Assembly (NCBI RefSeq): GCF_029076695.1
Contig: NZ_JARFIK010000001.1
Location: 930,001 to 994,000, forward strand
Direction: 5' to 3'
DNA from: Adlercreutzia equolifaciens
GTDB taxonomy: Bacteria > Actinomycetota > Coriobacteriia > Coriobacteriales > Eggerthellaceae
Length of the DNA stretch: 64,000 bases
The translations under genes were made by a program, and so were the position numbers. Every line of letters starts with the position of its first letter. The stretch's first letter is position 1. This document shows, piece by piece, positions 1 to 8,054 of the stretch. A model generated the notes under the pieces. The model was not told the origin of the DNA and did no database searches. It worked only from the letters and a program-made list of their open reading frames with translations.

Positions 1-60
1 TGCTGCGAGAAGGAGAAGGGTCGGTAACGGCCCCTGCCGCTCGGCGAAGACTCTATGAAA

Positions 61-97
61 CGAGGCTCGGAATTCAGTTTCCGAGCCTCGTTTTTTC
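61..97 (+). terminator. Rho-independent terminator
   Basis: A perfect 10-bp stem (CGAGGCTCGG with CCGAGCCTCG, extendable by AA/TT) is followed by TTTTTTC. It closes a transcription unit whose coding part lies mostly before the window. The first ~58 bases are too short to assign to a gene. Confidence 0.85.
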
Positions 98-143
98 ATG
101 GGAACGTGCTACTATGGAGTGACCATCTGGATAGGAGCGTACC

Positions 144-524
144 GTGGTGAAAACATCCATGTCTCATGAGGACTACCTTGAGGCCATCGTCATGCTGGGC
201 GGCACGAACACTGTGCCCGTTCGATCGGTTGATGTGGCCAACAAGCTGGGTGTTTCCAAGGCATCGGTGAACAAGGCCGTTTCGGCGCTGAAGGAGCAGC
301 AGCTGGCTGTGCAGCCCCATTACGGCGATATCACCCTGACCGACGCCGGCTATGCCTACGGGCAGTCGGTGCTCGATCGCCACCACCTGCTTTTCCAGTT
401 TCTTACCAAGGCCGTGGGCATCGACCCTGAGGTGGCCGAGGTGGAGGCTTGCCAGATGGAGCACGCCATCAGCGATGATTCTTTTGAGAAGTGGGAGGCC
501 TTTGTAAAAAGCCTCAACCTTTGA
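144..524 (+). CDS. DtxR/MntR-family metal-dependent transcriptional regulator
   Basis: Cytoplasmic DNA-binding repressor of the iron/manganese-dependent DtxR/MntR family. Residues about 5-70 form the winged helix-turn-helix (SVDVANKLGVSKASVNKAV is the HTH). Residues 80-112 form the dimer/metal part, with H80/H81 and the E101-x-C103-x2-E106-H107 cluster that matches the DtxR-type primary metal site (Cys-x2-Glu-His). At 126 aa it is the short, MntR-like form without the SH3-like C-terminal domain of DtxR. The GTG start at 144 is supported by AGGAG at 132-136; a second GTG follows directly. A terminator lies upstream and a weak one just downstream, so it is probably monocistronic. Target metal and regulon cannot be read from the sequence; Fe2+ or Mn2+ are the family options. 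Confidence 0.85.
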   Translation: MVKTSMSHEDYLEAIVMLGGTNTVPVRSVDVANKLGVSKASVNKAVSALKEQQLAVQPHYGDITLTDAGYAYGQSVLDRHHLLFQFLTKAVGIDPEVAEVEACQMEHAISDDSFEKWEAFVKSLNL

Positions 525-528
525 TAAA

Positions 529-548
529 GCGGGGTTTGCCCCGCCTTT
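529..548 (+). terminator. Weak intrinsic terminator
   Basis: A 6-bp GC stem (GCGGGG/CCCCGC, loop TTTG) ends in CTTT just after the DtxR-like stop codon. The T-run is short, so read-through into the next gene is possible. Confidence 0.5.
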
Positions 549-605
549 GCTTTCGGCTCGCTACACGCACTAGAAACACACCACGGCAGCGAAAGGAACC
601 TTTCC

Positions 606-1685
606 GTGCAACCTCAGGCGAATATCGTCTCCTTCGACGCAGTGCGTCGTCGGTCCACCGTGCAGCGGCGTGGCGCTTCGGTACGCCCTGATGCCTCGCG
701 TGCGCGTCAGGCTGGGGCGGGAAGGGGCGATTTCGACGAGGTGTCCTCGACGCGTTCGCGGGTGACGGCGTCGTCGGCGGGACGGACGTCGCGGTCCGGT
801 AGCGCTGCCGGTGCGCCGCGTACCCGTGGTGATGCCGCGGGCAGCCGCAGTGGCGGATGGGCATCAATGCGCAGGGGTGCATCCCCGGCGCTGGCCCTGA
901 CACAGGAGTCCTTTGGAGCCTCTTCGCGGCGAAGCGCGGCCGATCGCTCGTCCTCGATGACGGCCGATGGCCGTCGTGGGCGTGCGGAGCAGGATCGCTT
1001 CGAGGATGAAGGCTTCGAGAAAAAGAGCCTCTTCGGCCGCATGCGCGCTTCGGCGAGCGAAGGCCGCCGAGCCCGGACCAAGGAGCGCGCGGGCAAGGCC
1101 TATTTCCGCCAGTATGAGAAGGACAAGCCCTCCGATGCGTCGCAGGGCGGTCCGCGGGCTGCCGTGTACAAGGGCGAAATGGGCAGCACCCATAAGCGTT
1201 CGGCTCGCATGCAGCAGGATGGTGCTGGAAGCAGGGGCCGCAGTGCGGGCTCCTTCGCTGCCTCGCAGAAGCGTTCGCGCTTCCGAGCGCCTCTGACGGT
1301 TCTGGGCGCCTGCGCTCTGTGCGTCGCCTTCGGGGTGGCCATGCTCTACGGGCCGGCCCAGCAGTTCTACACCGAGCTGCGCGAGCGCGATCGTCTGGCC
1401 GCCGAGTACCAGGCAGTGGTGGAGCGCAACGAGGCCATTAGCCAGCAGGTGGCGGCGCTGCAGACGGATGCCGGCATCGAAGATCGGGCGCGCACCGAGT
1501 TCGGCTGGGTGAAGGAGGGCGAGCACGCGGTGAGCGTATCGGGGTTGGAGCCCAAGGACTCCTCCACCTTCCGCAGCAATATTGTGTCCGAAGATATACC
1601 GTTGCCTGACACGTGGTATTCGGGGCTGCTCGATCCGCTGTTCGGCGTGGAAGATAAAGCCGGGGCCGACGCAGGCGACGCCTAA
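606..1685 (+). CDS. FtsB/DivIC-like septum formation initiator protein
   Basis: Bitopic membrane protein of the FtsB/DivIC family, which in other bacteria joins FtsL and FtsQ/DivIB at the division septum. The first ~225 residues are a low-complexity cytoplasmic tail rich in Arg, Ser, Ala and Gly. One transmembrane helix follows (about 228-249), then a short extracytoplasmic coiled coil (about 255-290) and the family's conserved end (IEDRARTEFGWVKEGEH). At 359 aa it is much longer than E. coli FtsB (about 100 aa), almost all because of the disordered N-terminal tail, which is common in actinobacterial members. GTG at 606 is preceded by AAAGGA. A strong terminator follows the stop. Gene order ftsB-like then ppx is also common in Actinobacteria. 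Assignment rests on the C-terminal third. Confidence 0.8.
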   Translation: MQPQANIVSFDAVRRRSTVQRRGASVRPDASRARQAGAGRGDFDEVSSTRSRVTASSAGRTSRSGSAAGAPRTRGDAAGSRSGGWASMRRGASPALALTQESFGASSRRSAADRSSSMTADGRRGRAEQDRFEDEGFEKKSLFGRMRASASEGRRARTKERAGKAYFRQYEKDKPSDASQGGPRAAVYKGEMGSTHKRSARMQQDGAGSRGRSAGSFAASQKRSRFRAPLTVLGACALCVAFGVAMLYGPAQQFYTELRERDRLAAEYQAVVERNEAISQQVAALQTDAGIEDRARTEFGWVKEGEHAVSVSGLEPKDSSTFRSNIVSEDIPLPDTWYSGLLDPLFGVEDKAGADAGDA

Positions 1686-1698
1686 TCGGTACCTTTTG

Positions 1699-1720
1699 GG
1701 GCCCCTGACGGGGCCCTTTT
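1699..1720 (+). terminator. Rho-independent terminator
   Basis: Seven-bp stem GGGCCCC/GGGGCCC with a TGAC loop, followed by TTTT, 13 bp after the FtsB-like stop codon. Confidence 0.75.
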
Positions 1721-1748
1721 CCGTGGCAAGGCACAGAAGGAGGCATCC

Positions 1749-2696
1749 ATGGCCTACGAGAACGGCCGCTACGCGGCTCTCGATATCGGTACGGTTACCT
1801 GCCGTATGCTGGTGGCCGACGTGCGCGATGGCGCGCTGACCGACTTGGACAAGGAATACCGCATCACCGACTTGGGCGTTGGCGTTGATGCCACCGGGCG
1901 GTTGCAGCCGGCGGCCATGGAGCGCGTGATGGCGGCGGTGGACGACTATCTGGCCGTGCTGGCGCAGTTTGATACGGTCGAGCATCCCGTGCGGCGTTTG
2001 ATTGCCATGGCCACCTCGGCGGCGCGCGACGCCTCCAACGCAGAGGAGTTTACGGCGCTTCTGGCCGAGCGCGGGGTGACGCTGACGGTGATTCCTGGAC
2101 AGCGCGAGGCGGCCCTTACCTTCGCCGGCGCTTCAAGCGATTTCCCCGGGGAGAACTTGCTGGTGGTGGACATCGGCGGCGGCTCCACCGAGGTAGTGGC
2201 CGGGCGCGCCGGCGCCGAGCCCGTGGCGTCCCATTCCTTCAACATCGGCTGCCGCCGCGTGACGGAGCGCTTCTTCCACAGCGATCCGCCCACGGCCGAT
2301 CAGATGGCGGCGGCTCGTCAGTGGATTCGCGAGGAGATGACTGCGTACTTCGGCGATTTGGCTGCCCGCGGCTTTGCCATCGAGCGTTTGGTGGCGGTGG
2401 CTGGAACAGCCACGAGCGTGGTGAGCATCCGCGAGGAAATGGCGGTCTATGATTCGTCGAGGGTTCATAAGGCCGTGGTCACGCGTGAGCAGCTGCGGGC
2501 CATTACCGACCGCTTGGCGGCGCTGCCGACGGCTGAGCGCGAGCGTACCGTGGGCCTTGATCCCAAGCGTGCCGGCGTTATTGTGGCCGGGTTCATCATC
2601 TTGGAAGAAGTGCTGCGTCTGGCGGACGCTGCCGCGTATACCGTCAGCGAATCGGACATTTTAAACGGGATGATTCTGGAGGCTGCCCGGGCTTAG
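1749..2696 (+). CDS. Ppx/GppA family exopolyphosphatase / pppGpp phosphohydrolase
   Basis: Cytoplasmic phosphatase of the actin-like ASKHA fold. Family members release phosphate from polyphosphate ends or convert pppGpp to ppGpp. The N-terminal phosphate-1 motif ALDIGTVTCRMLVAD (about residues 9-23) and the second glycine-rich motif LLVVDIGGGSTEVV (about 137-150) are present, as is the conserved VAGTATS. At 315 aa it is the short, single-module form without the C-terminal HD domain of E. coli Ppx, as usual in Actinobacteria. ATG at 1749 has AGGAGG at 1738-1743. Whether polyP or pppGpp is the substrate cannot be decided from the sequence. Confidence 0.88.
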   Translation: MAYENGRYAALDIGTVTCRMLVADVRDGALTDLDKEYRITDLGVGVDATGRLQPAAMERVMAAVDDYLAVLAQFDTVEHPVRRLIAMATSAARDASNAEEFTALLAERGVTLTVIPGQREAALTFAGASSDFPGENLLVVDIGGGSTEVVAGRAGAEPVASHSFNIGCRRVTERFFHSDPPTADQMAAARQWIREEMTAYFGDLAARGFAIERLVAVAGTATSVVSIREEMAVYDSSRVHKAVVTREQLRAITDRLAALPTAERERTVGLDPKRAGVIVAGFIILEEVLRLADAAAYTVSESDILNGMILEAARA

Positions 2697-2785
2697 AGGC
2701 GCGGGGAACGCCTCGCGAGGAAGCTCTGCCGGTTGAGACGGGATGGCCTTCCGAAGCACGGGGACAAAGATGGAAATCCCAAACG

Positions 2786-2870
2786 TGGTAGGGGCGGTGG
2801 GACTCGAACCCACAAGACCGAAGTCGGCGGATTTTAAGTCCGCTGCGTCTGCCAATTCCGCCACACCCCC
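2786..2870 (-). tRNA. tRNA-Leu (UAA)
   Basis: Read on the minus strand: a 7-bp acceptor stem, D-arm GGCGGAATTGGCAGACGC, and an anticodon stem GCGGA/UCCGC with loop CUUAAAA, giving anticodon UAA. A long class II variable arm follows, then the T-arm with GGTTCGAGTCCC and an encoded 3' CCA (complement of 2786-2788). The long variable arm and anticodon together identify a leucine isoacceptor. The acceptor stem has G1-U72 and a second G-U pair, slightly unusual. It lies alone between the ppx-like gene and the sortase. Confidence 0.95.
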
Positions 2871-2898
2871 GAAGCGTGCATCACGAGGACGGATGCTG

Positions 2899-2926
2899 AA
2901 AAAACAGGCTCGCTTTCCAGCGAGCC
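2899..2926 (-). terminator. Rho-independent terminator of the sortase gene
   Basis: On the minus strand, GGCTCGCT-GGAA-AGCGAGCC is a perfect 8-bp stem followed by TGTTTTTT. It lies about 35 bp past the sortase stop codon. Confidence 0.8.
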
Positions 2927-2960
2927 TTTGCATTCTACCATGAAAGAACGGCGAAAAAAG

Positions 2961-3821
2961 CTAGCGGGCCATGACGCAGCGAACGTTCTTGTTGTCGGCG
3001 CAGCAGGTTTGCAGAGTGATGGTTTCGCCGAGGGGGGCGATGCGGGCCTCGTAGGTGTAGTAGTTCGAGGCGTTGGGAAGCGTGAGGGTGTCGAACACGT
3101 AGTAGGTGCGCTTTTTCCCCGCGGCATCCCATACGGTGATTTCATCGCCGATTTGAAGGTTCATGACTTCGTTGAAGACGCCGGGATTGTGCCCGATGAA
3201 GTAAGTGTTCTGGTCGTCGTTGACGTCGCCGGTGCCGCCCCAGGTACTAGCCGTCAGCGCCGGTGCGGTGATGTCGTCGGGCGAGCCTTGGATGAAGGGC
3301 ACGTACACGTCGCGGAAGAAAAGCGTGCTGGTGCGCTTGGCTGCTTTCTTGCTGCTGGTTTTGGCGGAGGCGGCCGGTGCCTCGGTGCCCGAGGCCAAGG
3401 GCGTGGCGCCATCGTCGATGGTCTCGGACGTGGGAGTCTTGGAGGACGACTTTGCGGCTTTTTTGGCGGACGCTGCTGCTGCGGCCGCAGAGGCCTGCTG
3501 CTTTTCGGCGGCGCTCTGACCGCGCGCGTTAAGGGCCTCCAGGCGACGCTGCTCGTCGGCGGCATCGGCGCGGCGGGCGTACTCGAGGGCCTTCTCGTCG
3601 ATGACGGTTTGACTTTGGCGCTCGACGCGGTGACTGAGAGCAGTTATGGCCTCCACGACGCCGGCCTGTACGGGAGAGGCGGTTGCGGAGGTTTCCGCTG
3701 CTGCGGCGGCAGGAGCCCCGCCAAGAGACAGGGGAAGGCACAAGGTGAGAGCCAGCCCGAAGCCGGCCAGGGCCCGGAGGGGGGTCTGCGGCAAAAAGCT
3801 ATGGGTTGCCGAAGCAGTCAC
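2961..3821 (-). CDS. Sortase family protein
   Basis: Secreted or membrane-anchored cysteine transpeptidase of the sortase fold. The N-terminus is a signal-like hydrophobic segment (about residues 15-42). Residues ~45-165 are a low-complexity Ala/Ser/Lys/Glu linker. The catalytic beta-barrel is C-terminal, with the His motif TYFIGHNPG (His211), the Cys motif TLQTC (Cys273) and the Arg in NVR (Arg281), the full sortase triad. GTG start at 3821 with AGAAAGG upstream. The chain ends five residues after the Arg. No LPXTG-type substrate or pilin gene is adjacent, so it is an orphan sortase. Class is not certain; the compact C-terminus resembles class D/E enzymes. Its own promoter and terminator suggest a single-gene unit. 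Confidence 0.85.
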   Translation of the reverse strand: MTASATHSFLPQTPLRALAGFGLALTLCLPLSLGGAPAAAAAETSATASPVQAGVVEAITALSHRVERQSQTVIDEKALEYARRADAADEQRRLEALNARGQSAAEKQQASAAAAAASAKKAAKSSSKTPTSETIDDGATPLASGTEAPAASAKTSSKKAAKRTSTLFFRDVYVPFIQGSPDDITAPALTASTWGGTGDVNDDQNTYFIGHNPGVFNEVMNLQIGDEITVWDAAGKKRTYYVFDTLTLPNASNYYTYEARIAPLGETITLQTCCADNKNVRCVMAR

Positions 3822-3899
3822 GATGGCCTTTCTGGATGGACGCGCTGAACGAGGTGCGGGCCGTGGTGCGTTGCAAGGGTGTGGGCGCCACGCAACTCG

Positions 3900-3928
3900 T
3901 AGCTACTACTTTATAGACTTCTCGTCAA
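3900..3928 (-). promoter_or_regulatory. Putative sigma-70 promoter of the sortase gene
   Basis: On the minus strand TTGACG (3928-3923) and TAGCTA (3905-3900) are separated by 17 bp, about 80 bp upstream of the sortase GTG. The -10 box is a moderate match. Confidence 0.4.
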
Positions 3929-4081
3929 AATTTCTACCCTCAGAGAGAGAAAAACGGTGGAGGAGATAATGCCTTCAACCTTACAATCTTGTCCATGATT
4001 TGGGCAGTCTCGGGGGCAGCAGGGTTCTGTGGTAGTATGATGAACCCCATAGAGACCAGAAGCCCGCGGCAAGAAAGCACT

Positions 4082-5137
4082 ATGACTACTATCAACGAAA
4101 TTCTCGAGGGCGCATCCGAGGCGCCTGCCACCTTTGAAGAGTATCTGAACAACTTCGCCGACCCCGTGGGCGTCTTGATCAACGAGTTTATCCCGCGCGG
4201 CAGCCATCCCGATATGGACCGCTATTTGTACGACCCGCTGTTCCACTATAGCGAGAACGCCGGCAAACGCCATCGCCCGCTTATTTGCGTGGCAGCTTGC
4301 AAGGCCGTCGGGGGCGATCCGGCCCGGGCCTTATCGGCGGCGGCGGCCATCGAGCACTTCCATTCGGCGGCGCTCATTCACGACGACATTGCCGACGAGG
4401 CCGAGTTGCGCCGCGGTGAGCCGTGTCTGCATCTGACCGAGGGGCTGGGTCTTGCCATCAACATGGGCGATTTGGCGCTTTCCCTGGTCAATGGCACGGT
4501 TATTGGCGACCCGCTGCTTGATGATGCCACTAAGGTGCGCGTTGTGGGCGAGCTTATTGCCATGACCTGCCGCACCGTAGAGGGCCAGGCGCTCGACATT
4601 GGCTGGGCGCGCGACGGCCGCTATGACATCACGCCCGAGGACTACCTGACCATGGCCATTCACAAGACCGCCCATTATTCCGGTGCGGTGCCGCTGGCCG
4701 TGGGCGCCATTACGGGCGGCGCCACCGACGAGCAGGTGGAGGCGCTGCGCAGCTACGGCTTGGACACGGGCCTGGCATTCCAGATTCAGGACGACCTGCT
4801 CAACCTCATCGGCACCGAGGAGAGCACGAAGAAGGACTTCCGCAACGACATCACCGAGGGCAAGCGCACCTTGGTGGTGGTTCATGCGCTGCAGAACGCC
4901 GAGCCGGCCGATCGCGAGCGCCTCGTCGAGATCTTGTCGTCCAAGGAGAAGGATCCGGCGGTGCTGGCCGAGGCCGTGGACCTCATGGAGAAGGCGGGCT
5001 CATTGGAGTACGCGCGCTCCTACGCCGCGTCGCTTACCGAGGGCGCCAAGGAGCGTCTGGTGGAGGCTATCGAGCCGTCGCCCTCGCGCGATCTGCTGCT
5101 TTCCATGGCCGACTGGTTCGTGAACAGGTTGAAGTAA
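4082..5137 (+). CDS. Polyprenyl (farnesyl/geranylgeranyl-type) diphosphate synthase
   Basis: Trans-isoprenyl diphosphate synthase that condenses IPP with allylic diphosphates for quinone or undecaprenyl chain synthesis; soluble, all-helical. The first aspartate-rich motif is LIHDDIADEAELRRGEP (DDxxD). The second is FQIQDDLLNL, where the usual last Asp is Asn (DDxxN), tolerated in some family members. The ATG at 4082 (protein starting MTTINEIL, 351 aa) is preferred over an in-frame start at 3989, because the upstream residues do not resemble the family and overlap the likely promoter region. The next gene starts one base after the stop, so the two are co-transcribed. Chain length of the product cannot be predicted safely. 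Confidence 0.88.
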   Translation: MTTINEILEGASEAPATFEEYLNNFADPVGVLINEFIPRGSHPDMDRYLYDPLFHYSENAGKRHRPLICVAACKAVGGDPARALSAAAAIEHFHSAALIHDDIADEAELRRGEPCLHLTEGLGLAINMGDLALSLVNGTVIGDPLLDDATKVRVVGELIAMTCRTVEGQALDIGWARDGRYDITPEDYLTMAIHKTAHYSGAVPLAVGAITGGATDEQVEALRSYGLDTGLAFQIQDDLLNLIGTEESTKKDFRNDITEGKRTLVVVHALQNAEPADRERLVEILSSKEKDPAVLAEAVDLMEKAGSLEYARSYAASLTEGAKERLVEAIEPSPSRDLLLSMADWFVNRLK

Positions 5138-5138
5138 T

Positions 5139-6041
5139 ATGGAGCCTATCAAACGCAATGACACGGGAGCTGCCGTCGAAGACGTGCAGCAGCGCTTGTG
5201 CCGCATCGGGCATTTGGACGAGGCGGCCGTCACCGGCACCTTCGATGAGGCCACGGTGCGGGCCCTGGCGGCGTTCTGCCTGGAGTCCTCGCTGCCGGTA
5301 TCCGAAGAGGTAACCGACAAAGTGTGGGCCGCCCTGGTGGATGCCTCTTACAATTTGGGCGACCGCACACTGTACCTGCGCATGCCCTACTTCCATGGCC
5401 ATGACGTGCTGGAGCTGCAACAGGCGCTGGGCGCGCTGGGCTTTTTCCACGGCGGTCAGGATGCCATTTTCGGTGCTTTCACCGAGGAAGCGCTTCGCCG
5501 ATTCCAGCTGAACTTGGGACTGCCCTCTGACGGCATTGCCGGCGCCTACACCTATGCGGCTTTGCGCAACTTAGCGCATTCGTGGGTAGGCAAGGAGGCC
5601 ACCCACGGCGCCACGCGGCATTTGGGCTTTGCCCGCGCTGCCGACGTGCTGGAGAGCCATGCGGTTTGCCTGTTCGGTACCGACGAGTTTTCGCGCTCGG
5701 TAGCCTCGCGCATGTCCAATTTGTCGCTGGCCACTAATCCGGCCTCGAAGATCATCAGCGCCGATAGCCTGTCGGTGGCGCCCGATTCTTCCATGATGCT
5801 AGTGCATGTGCTGCTTTCGGCTGAAGACGCCGAGGTGGGCGTGCCGCTGGTGTCCTACGAGGACGAGGGCACGTTGGGGCTGCGCCTGGAATCGGCCATC
5901 GATGTGGCCCAGGATGCCCCCTGGCCGCGCCTGTCGGTGTTGCTTCCCGGTGCCATGTGGCTGGAGGCAGGTCCGGAGCGCAGCGCTCAGCACTATGCCA
6001 TTACGCTGCTCGACGCTTTGTGCGCCGCCCTGCAGGAGTAG
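5139..6041 (+). CDS. Peptidoglycan-binding domain protein
   Basis: Two peptidoglycan-binding (PG_binding_1) repeats are visible at about residues 4-65 and 72-145 (DVLELQQALGALGFFHGGQDAIFG is typical), each ending in an AALRN/WAALVD-like turn. The C-terminal ~130 residues are a separate alpha/beta region without a motif I recognise; its histidine and aspartate pattern does not match a known amidase. No signal peptide is visible, which is odd for a wall-binding protein, so export or a cytoplasmic regulatory role are both open. It follows the polyprenyl synthase stop by one base, indicating translational coupling, and is closed by a strong terminator. Confidence 0.72.
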   Translation: MEPIKRNDTGAAVEDVQQRLCRIGHLDEAAVTGTFDEATVRALAAFCLESSLPVSEEVTDKVWAALVDASYNLGDRTLYLRMPYFHGHDVLELQQALGALGFFHGGQDAIFGAFTEEALRRFQLNLGLPSDGIAGAYTYAALRNLAHSWVGKEATHGATRHLGFARAADVLESHAVCLFGTDEFSRSVASRMSNLSLATNPASKIISADSLSVAPDSSMMLVHVLLSAEDAEVGVPLVSYEDEGTLGLRLESAIDVAQDAPWPRLSVLLPGAMWLEAGPERSAQHYAITLLDALCAALQE

Positions 6042-6090
6042 GGGAGAACGGCGCGTCTTCTGCGGTGGGCTGACAAACCATGTGCGCCTA

Positions 6091-6117
6091 CGCCGCCCTT
6101 CGGGGCGGCGTTTTTTT
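6091..6117 (+). terminator. Rho-independent terminator
   Basis: CGCCGCCC-TTCG-GGGCGGCG stem-loop followed by seven T residues. It lies between two convergent genes and ends at the stop codon of the minus-strand LuxR gene. The same 20-bp stem-loop recurs at 9847-9866. Confidence 0.88.
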
Positions 6118-6118
6118 G

Positions 6119-7771
6119 TTAGCGCGCGGACTCGATGAGGTCGAGGAGCTCTTGGCGGGAGTGCACGTTGAGCTTCTGGTAGATGTGCTTCACGTGGGTG
6201 GCCACGGTGTTCTTCGAAAGCACCAGCTCTTCGCGAATATAGGGCTGCGAGCGGCCGCGAGCTAGATAGCCGAGAATTTCCGTCTCGCGTCCCGAGAGGC
6301 CATGGCTCTGGGCGAGCGCGGCGCAGGTGGCATCAAGGCTCGAGGTCGCCTCGGGAGCGAAGTCGAGGCTGGCGACTTCTTGCGGCATCGGCGTTGCTAC
6401 GAGATCGGCGGCCGTCGTCGTGCCGAGTGCGTTCGTGTCCGAAAGCGCTGCCGTTTGATGCGCGAAGGCAGCGCTGGATGCAACGGCGGTCTGAGCCGCC
6501 CGATCCGTTAGGCGCTGTCCGCGTTTCGGGCGATCGGCGGGGAAGAACAACCACGCAAGCGAGAACACGGCAATGATGATCAAGGTGATGGTGAAGATAT
6601 CGAGCGTGCCGCCGAGCATACTGCGACTGGCCTGGTCGCCGAAGACATTGCCCGCCACCACGCCCAGATGCAACGACCCCTGGGTGATGCCGATGCCAAG
6701 CAGGGCGTTGGCGTGCCAACGGTGGGCCAGAGTGATGATGAAAAGCATGGCGGCCACGTCGAGAATAGTGTTAGTAACAGCGGTGAAGGTAGTGCCTACG
6801 AACACGGCCCACAGATCGGCCCAGGGCAAAAGTACCAGGGAGCCGACGATCAAGGGCGCGATGAGGCGAAACAGTGCATCAAAGGTAGGACGCGCCGCAA
6901 AGAAGAGAAAAGCAACGAAAAGCAGGACGCCACAGGCCGAGCCGATAAGGGACGGCGCGTCGACGCCAAAAGCGAAGAGCGGTGCATCGGCGTTCGTCTG
7001 CAGAGCCTCCGAGCTGCCGATAGCGAAGTAGGAGAGAAACAAGAGCACGGCGATGCGGGCGAACGTTCGGAATGCGGGAGCATCGAGCGCATCGCGCAGC
7101 GAGGGGGTCGCGGTTGAGGCGGGAGTGGGCGCAGCCTGATGATCAGAGATTTCCGCGTCAAGCGACAGAGGAGCAAGGATGGCCAGGTCGCGATAGGTGA
7201 GCAGCAGAAAGACTCCCGAAATAAGGGGAAGCGATGTCGTGGCAAGGAGTCCCAGGAGGGATGGCAGGTAGGGAAGAACCAGGCTGCAGCCGAGCATAAC
7301 TACCGAGGCAGCGGGGATGGCCAGTTCGGCGCACTCCGTGTCCAGCTCGGCCAAGGCTTGGCCCCAGAGTAGCGTGAGTACGCCCGAGCCGAAGCCGGTC
7401 AAGAGTCCGCTGACGATAACCAGCGCGGCGGCAGCGCTGCCAAAAAGCCCCGGAGCTGCCGAGATGAGGGTGCCGAGGGCGAGAAGCACGGCAGCGGCCA
7501 TCGCAAGGCGAGGTGCGCGGGGTTGCTGGAACCGTGCGCCGATCAGGCCGCCAAGCCAGAACACGACGACGGCCGTGATAGCCGAGACGAGCCAGGAGGC
7601 ATCGGCGTTGATGGACACGCCCGAGCGGTCGGGGAACACGGCAAAGGTGTTGTAGGAGGCATAGACCCAGGACCAGATAAACCCGATGCCGAGGTAGCGT
7701 AGCTTGAACGCGCCCTCGAGTTTCTCAAGGGCGCCTTGCATGGCGCTGTGATGCCGAAGATGCTCGGTCAT
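6119..7771 (-). CDS. Membrane-embedded LuxR-type regulator (about 12 TM + HTH)
   Basis: 550-residue protein with about 12 hydrophobic helices (residues ~20-410) arranged like an MFS carrier, a linker, and a C-terminal LuxR HTH (LSGRETEILGYLARGRSQ, then SKNTVATHVKHIYQKL). It would sit in the cytoplasmic membrane with the HTH inside, so it could sense a ligand and bind DNA without a partner kinase. This architecture is frequent in Eggerthellaceae. ATG at 7771 is chosen over an upstream in-frame start because of the strong GGGGAGGGA site just before it. It is divergent from a Tat flavoprotein gene, with a palindrome in the shared 283-bp gap; I infer it controls that gene. Confidence 0.85.
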   Translation of the reverse strand: MTEHLRHHSAMQGALEKLEGAFKLRYLGIGFIWSWVYASYNTFAVFPDRSGVSINADASWLVSAITAVVVFWLGGLIGARFQQPRAPRLAMAAAVLLALGTLISAAPGLFGSAAAALVIVSGLLTGFGSGVLTLLWGQALAELDTECAELAIPAASVVMLGCSLVLPYLPSLLGLLATTSLPLISGVFLLLTYRDLAILAPLSLDAEISDHQAAPTPASTATPSLRDALDAPAFRTFARIAVLLFLSYFAIGSSEALQTNADAPLFAFGVDAPSLIGSACGVLLFVAFLFFAARPTFDALFRLIAPLIVGSLVLLPWADLWAVFVGTTFTAVTNTILDVAAMLFIITLAHRWHANALLGIGITQGSLHLGVVAGNVFGDQASRSMLGGTLDIFTITLIIIAVFSLAWLFFPADRPKRGQRLTDRAAQTAVASSAAFAHQTAALSDTNALGTTTAADLVATPMPQEVASLDFAPEATSSLDATCAALAQSHGLSGRETEILGYLARGRSQPYIREELVLSKNTVATHVKHIYQKLNVHSRQELLDLIESAR

Positions 7772-7843
7772 AGTCCCTCCCCTAGGCCCGCTGCATGCCG
7801 CCATGTTTGAGCATGGACTCTCGCGGGTTATTTTCCCAGGCAG

Positions 7844-7889
7844 TATTGTAGGTGACGGCCCTCCATCCACCCTCACCTATTGTAGGTGA
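7844..7889. promoter_or_regulatory. Putative LuxR operator: 17-bp palindrome plus direct copy
   Basis: TCACCTA-TTG-TAGGTGA (7873-7889) is a perfect inverted repeat, TCACC-N7-GGTGA. Its right part, TATTGTAGGTGA, is repeated exactly at 7844-7855. It lies in the divergent gap between the LuxR membrane regulator and the Tat flavoprotein. The same TCACC-N7-GGTGA layout recurs at 62641-62657 next to another LuxR membrane regulator. The function is inferred from position and symmetry. Confidence 0.6.
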
Positions 7890-8054
7890 AAAACGGGGAA
7901 ACCCAGCTTTCAGGCGATGTTTCGCCCTCTTCGAACGGCCAAGATGGGTCGTGCCTTGCAAATGCAAGGGAGGGTGCCCCAGGGGGCCACGGCGGCGAAG
8001 GATCTGGCTTCGCCTCCGGCTTTCGCCCAGGGGCAGGATTCAAGGAGGGTTTGC

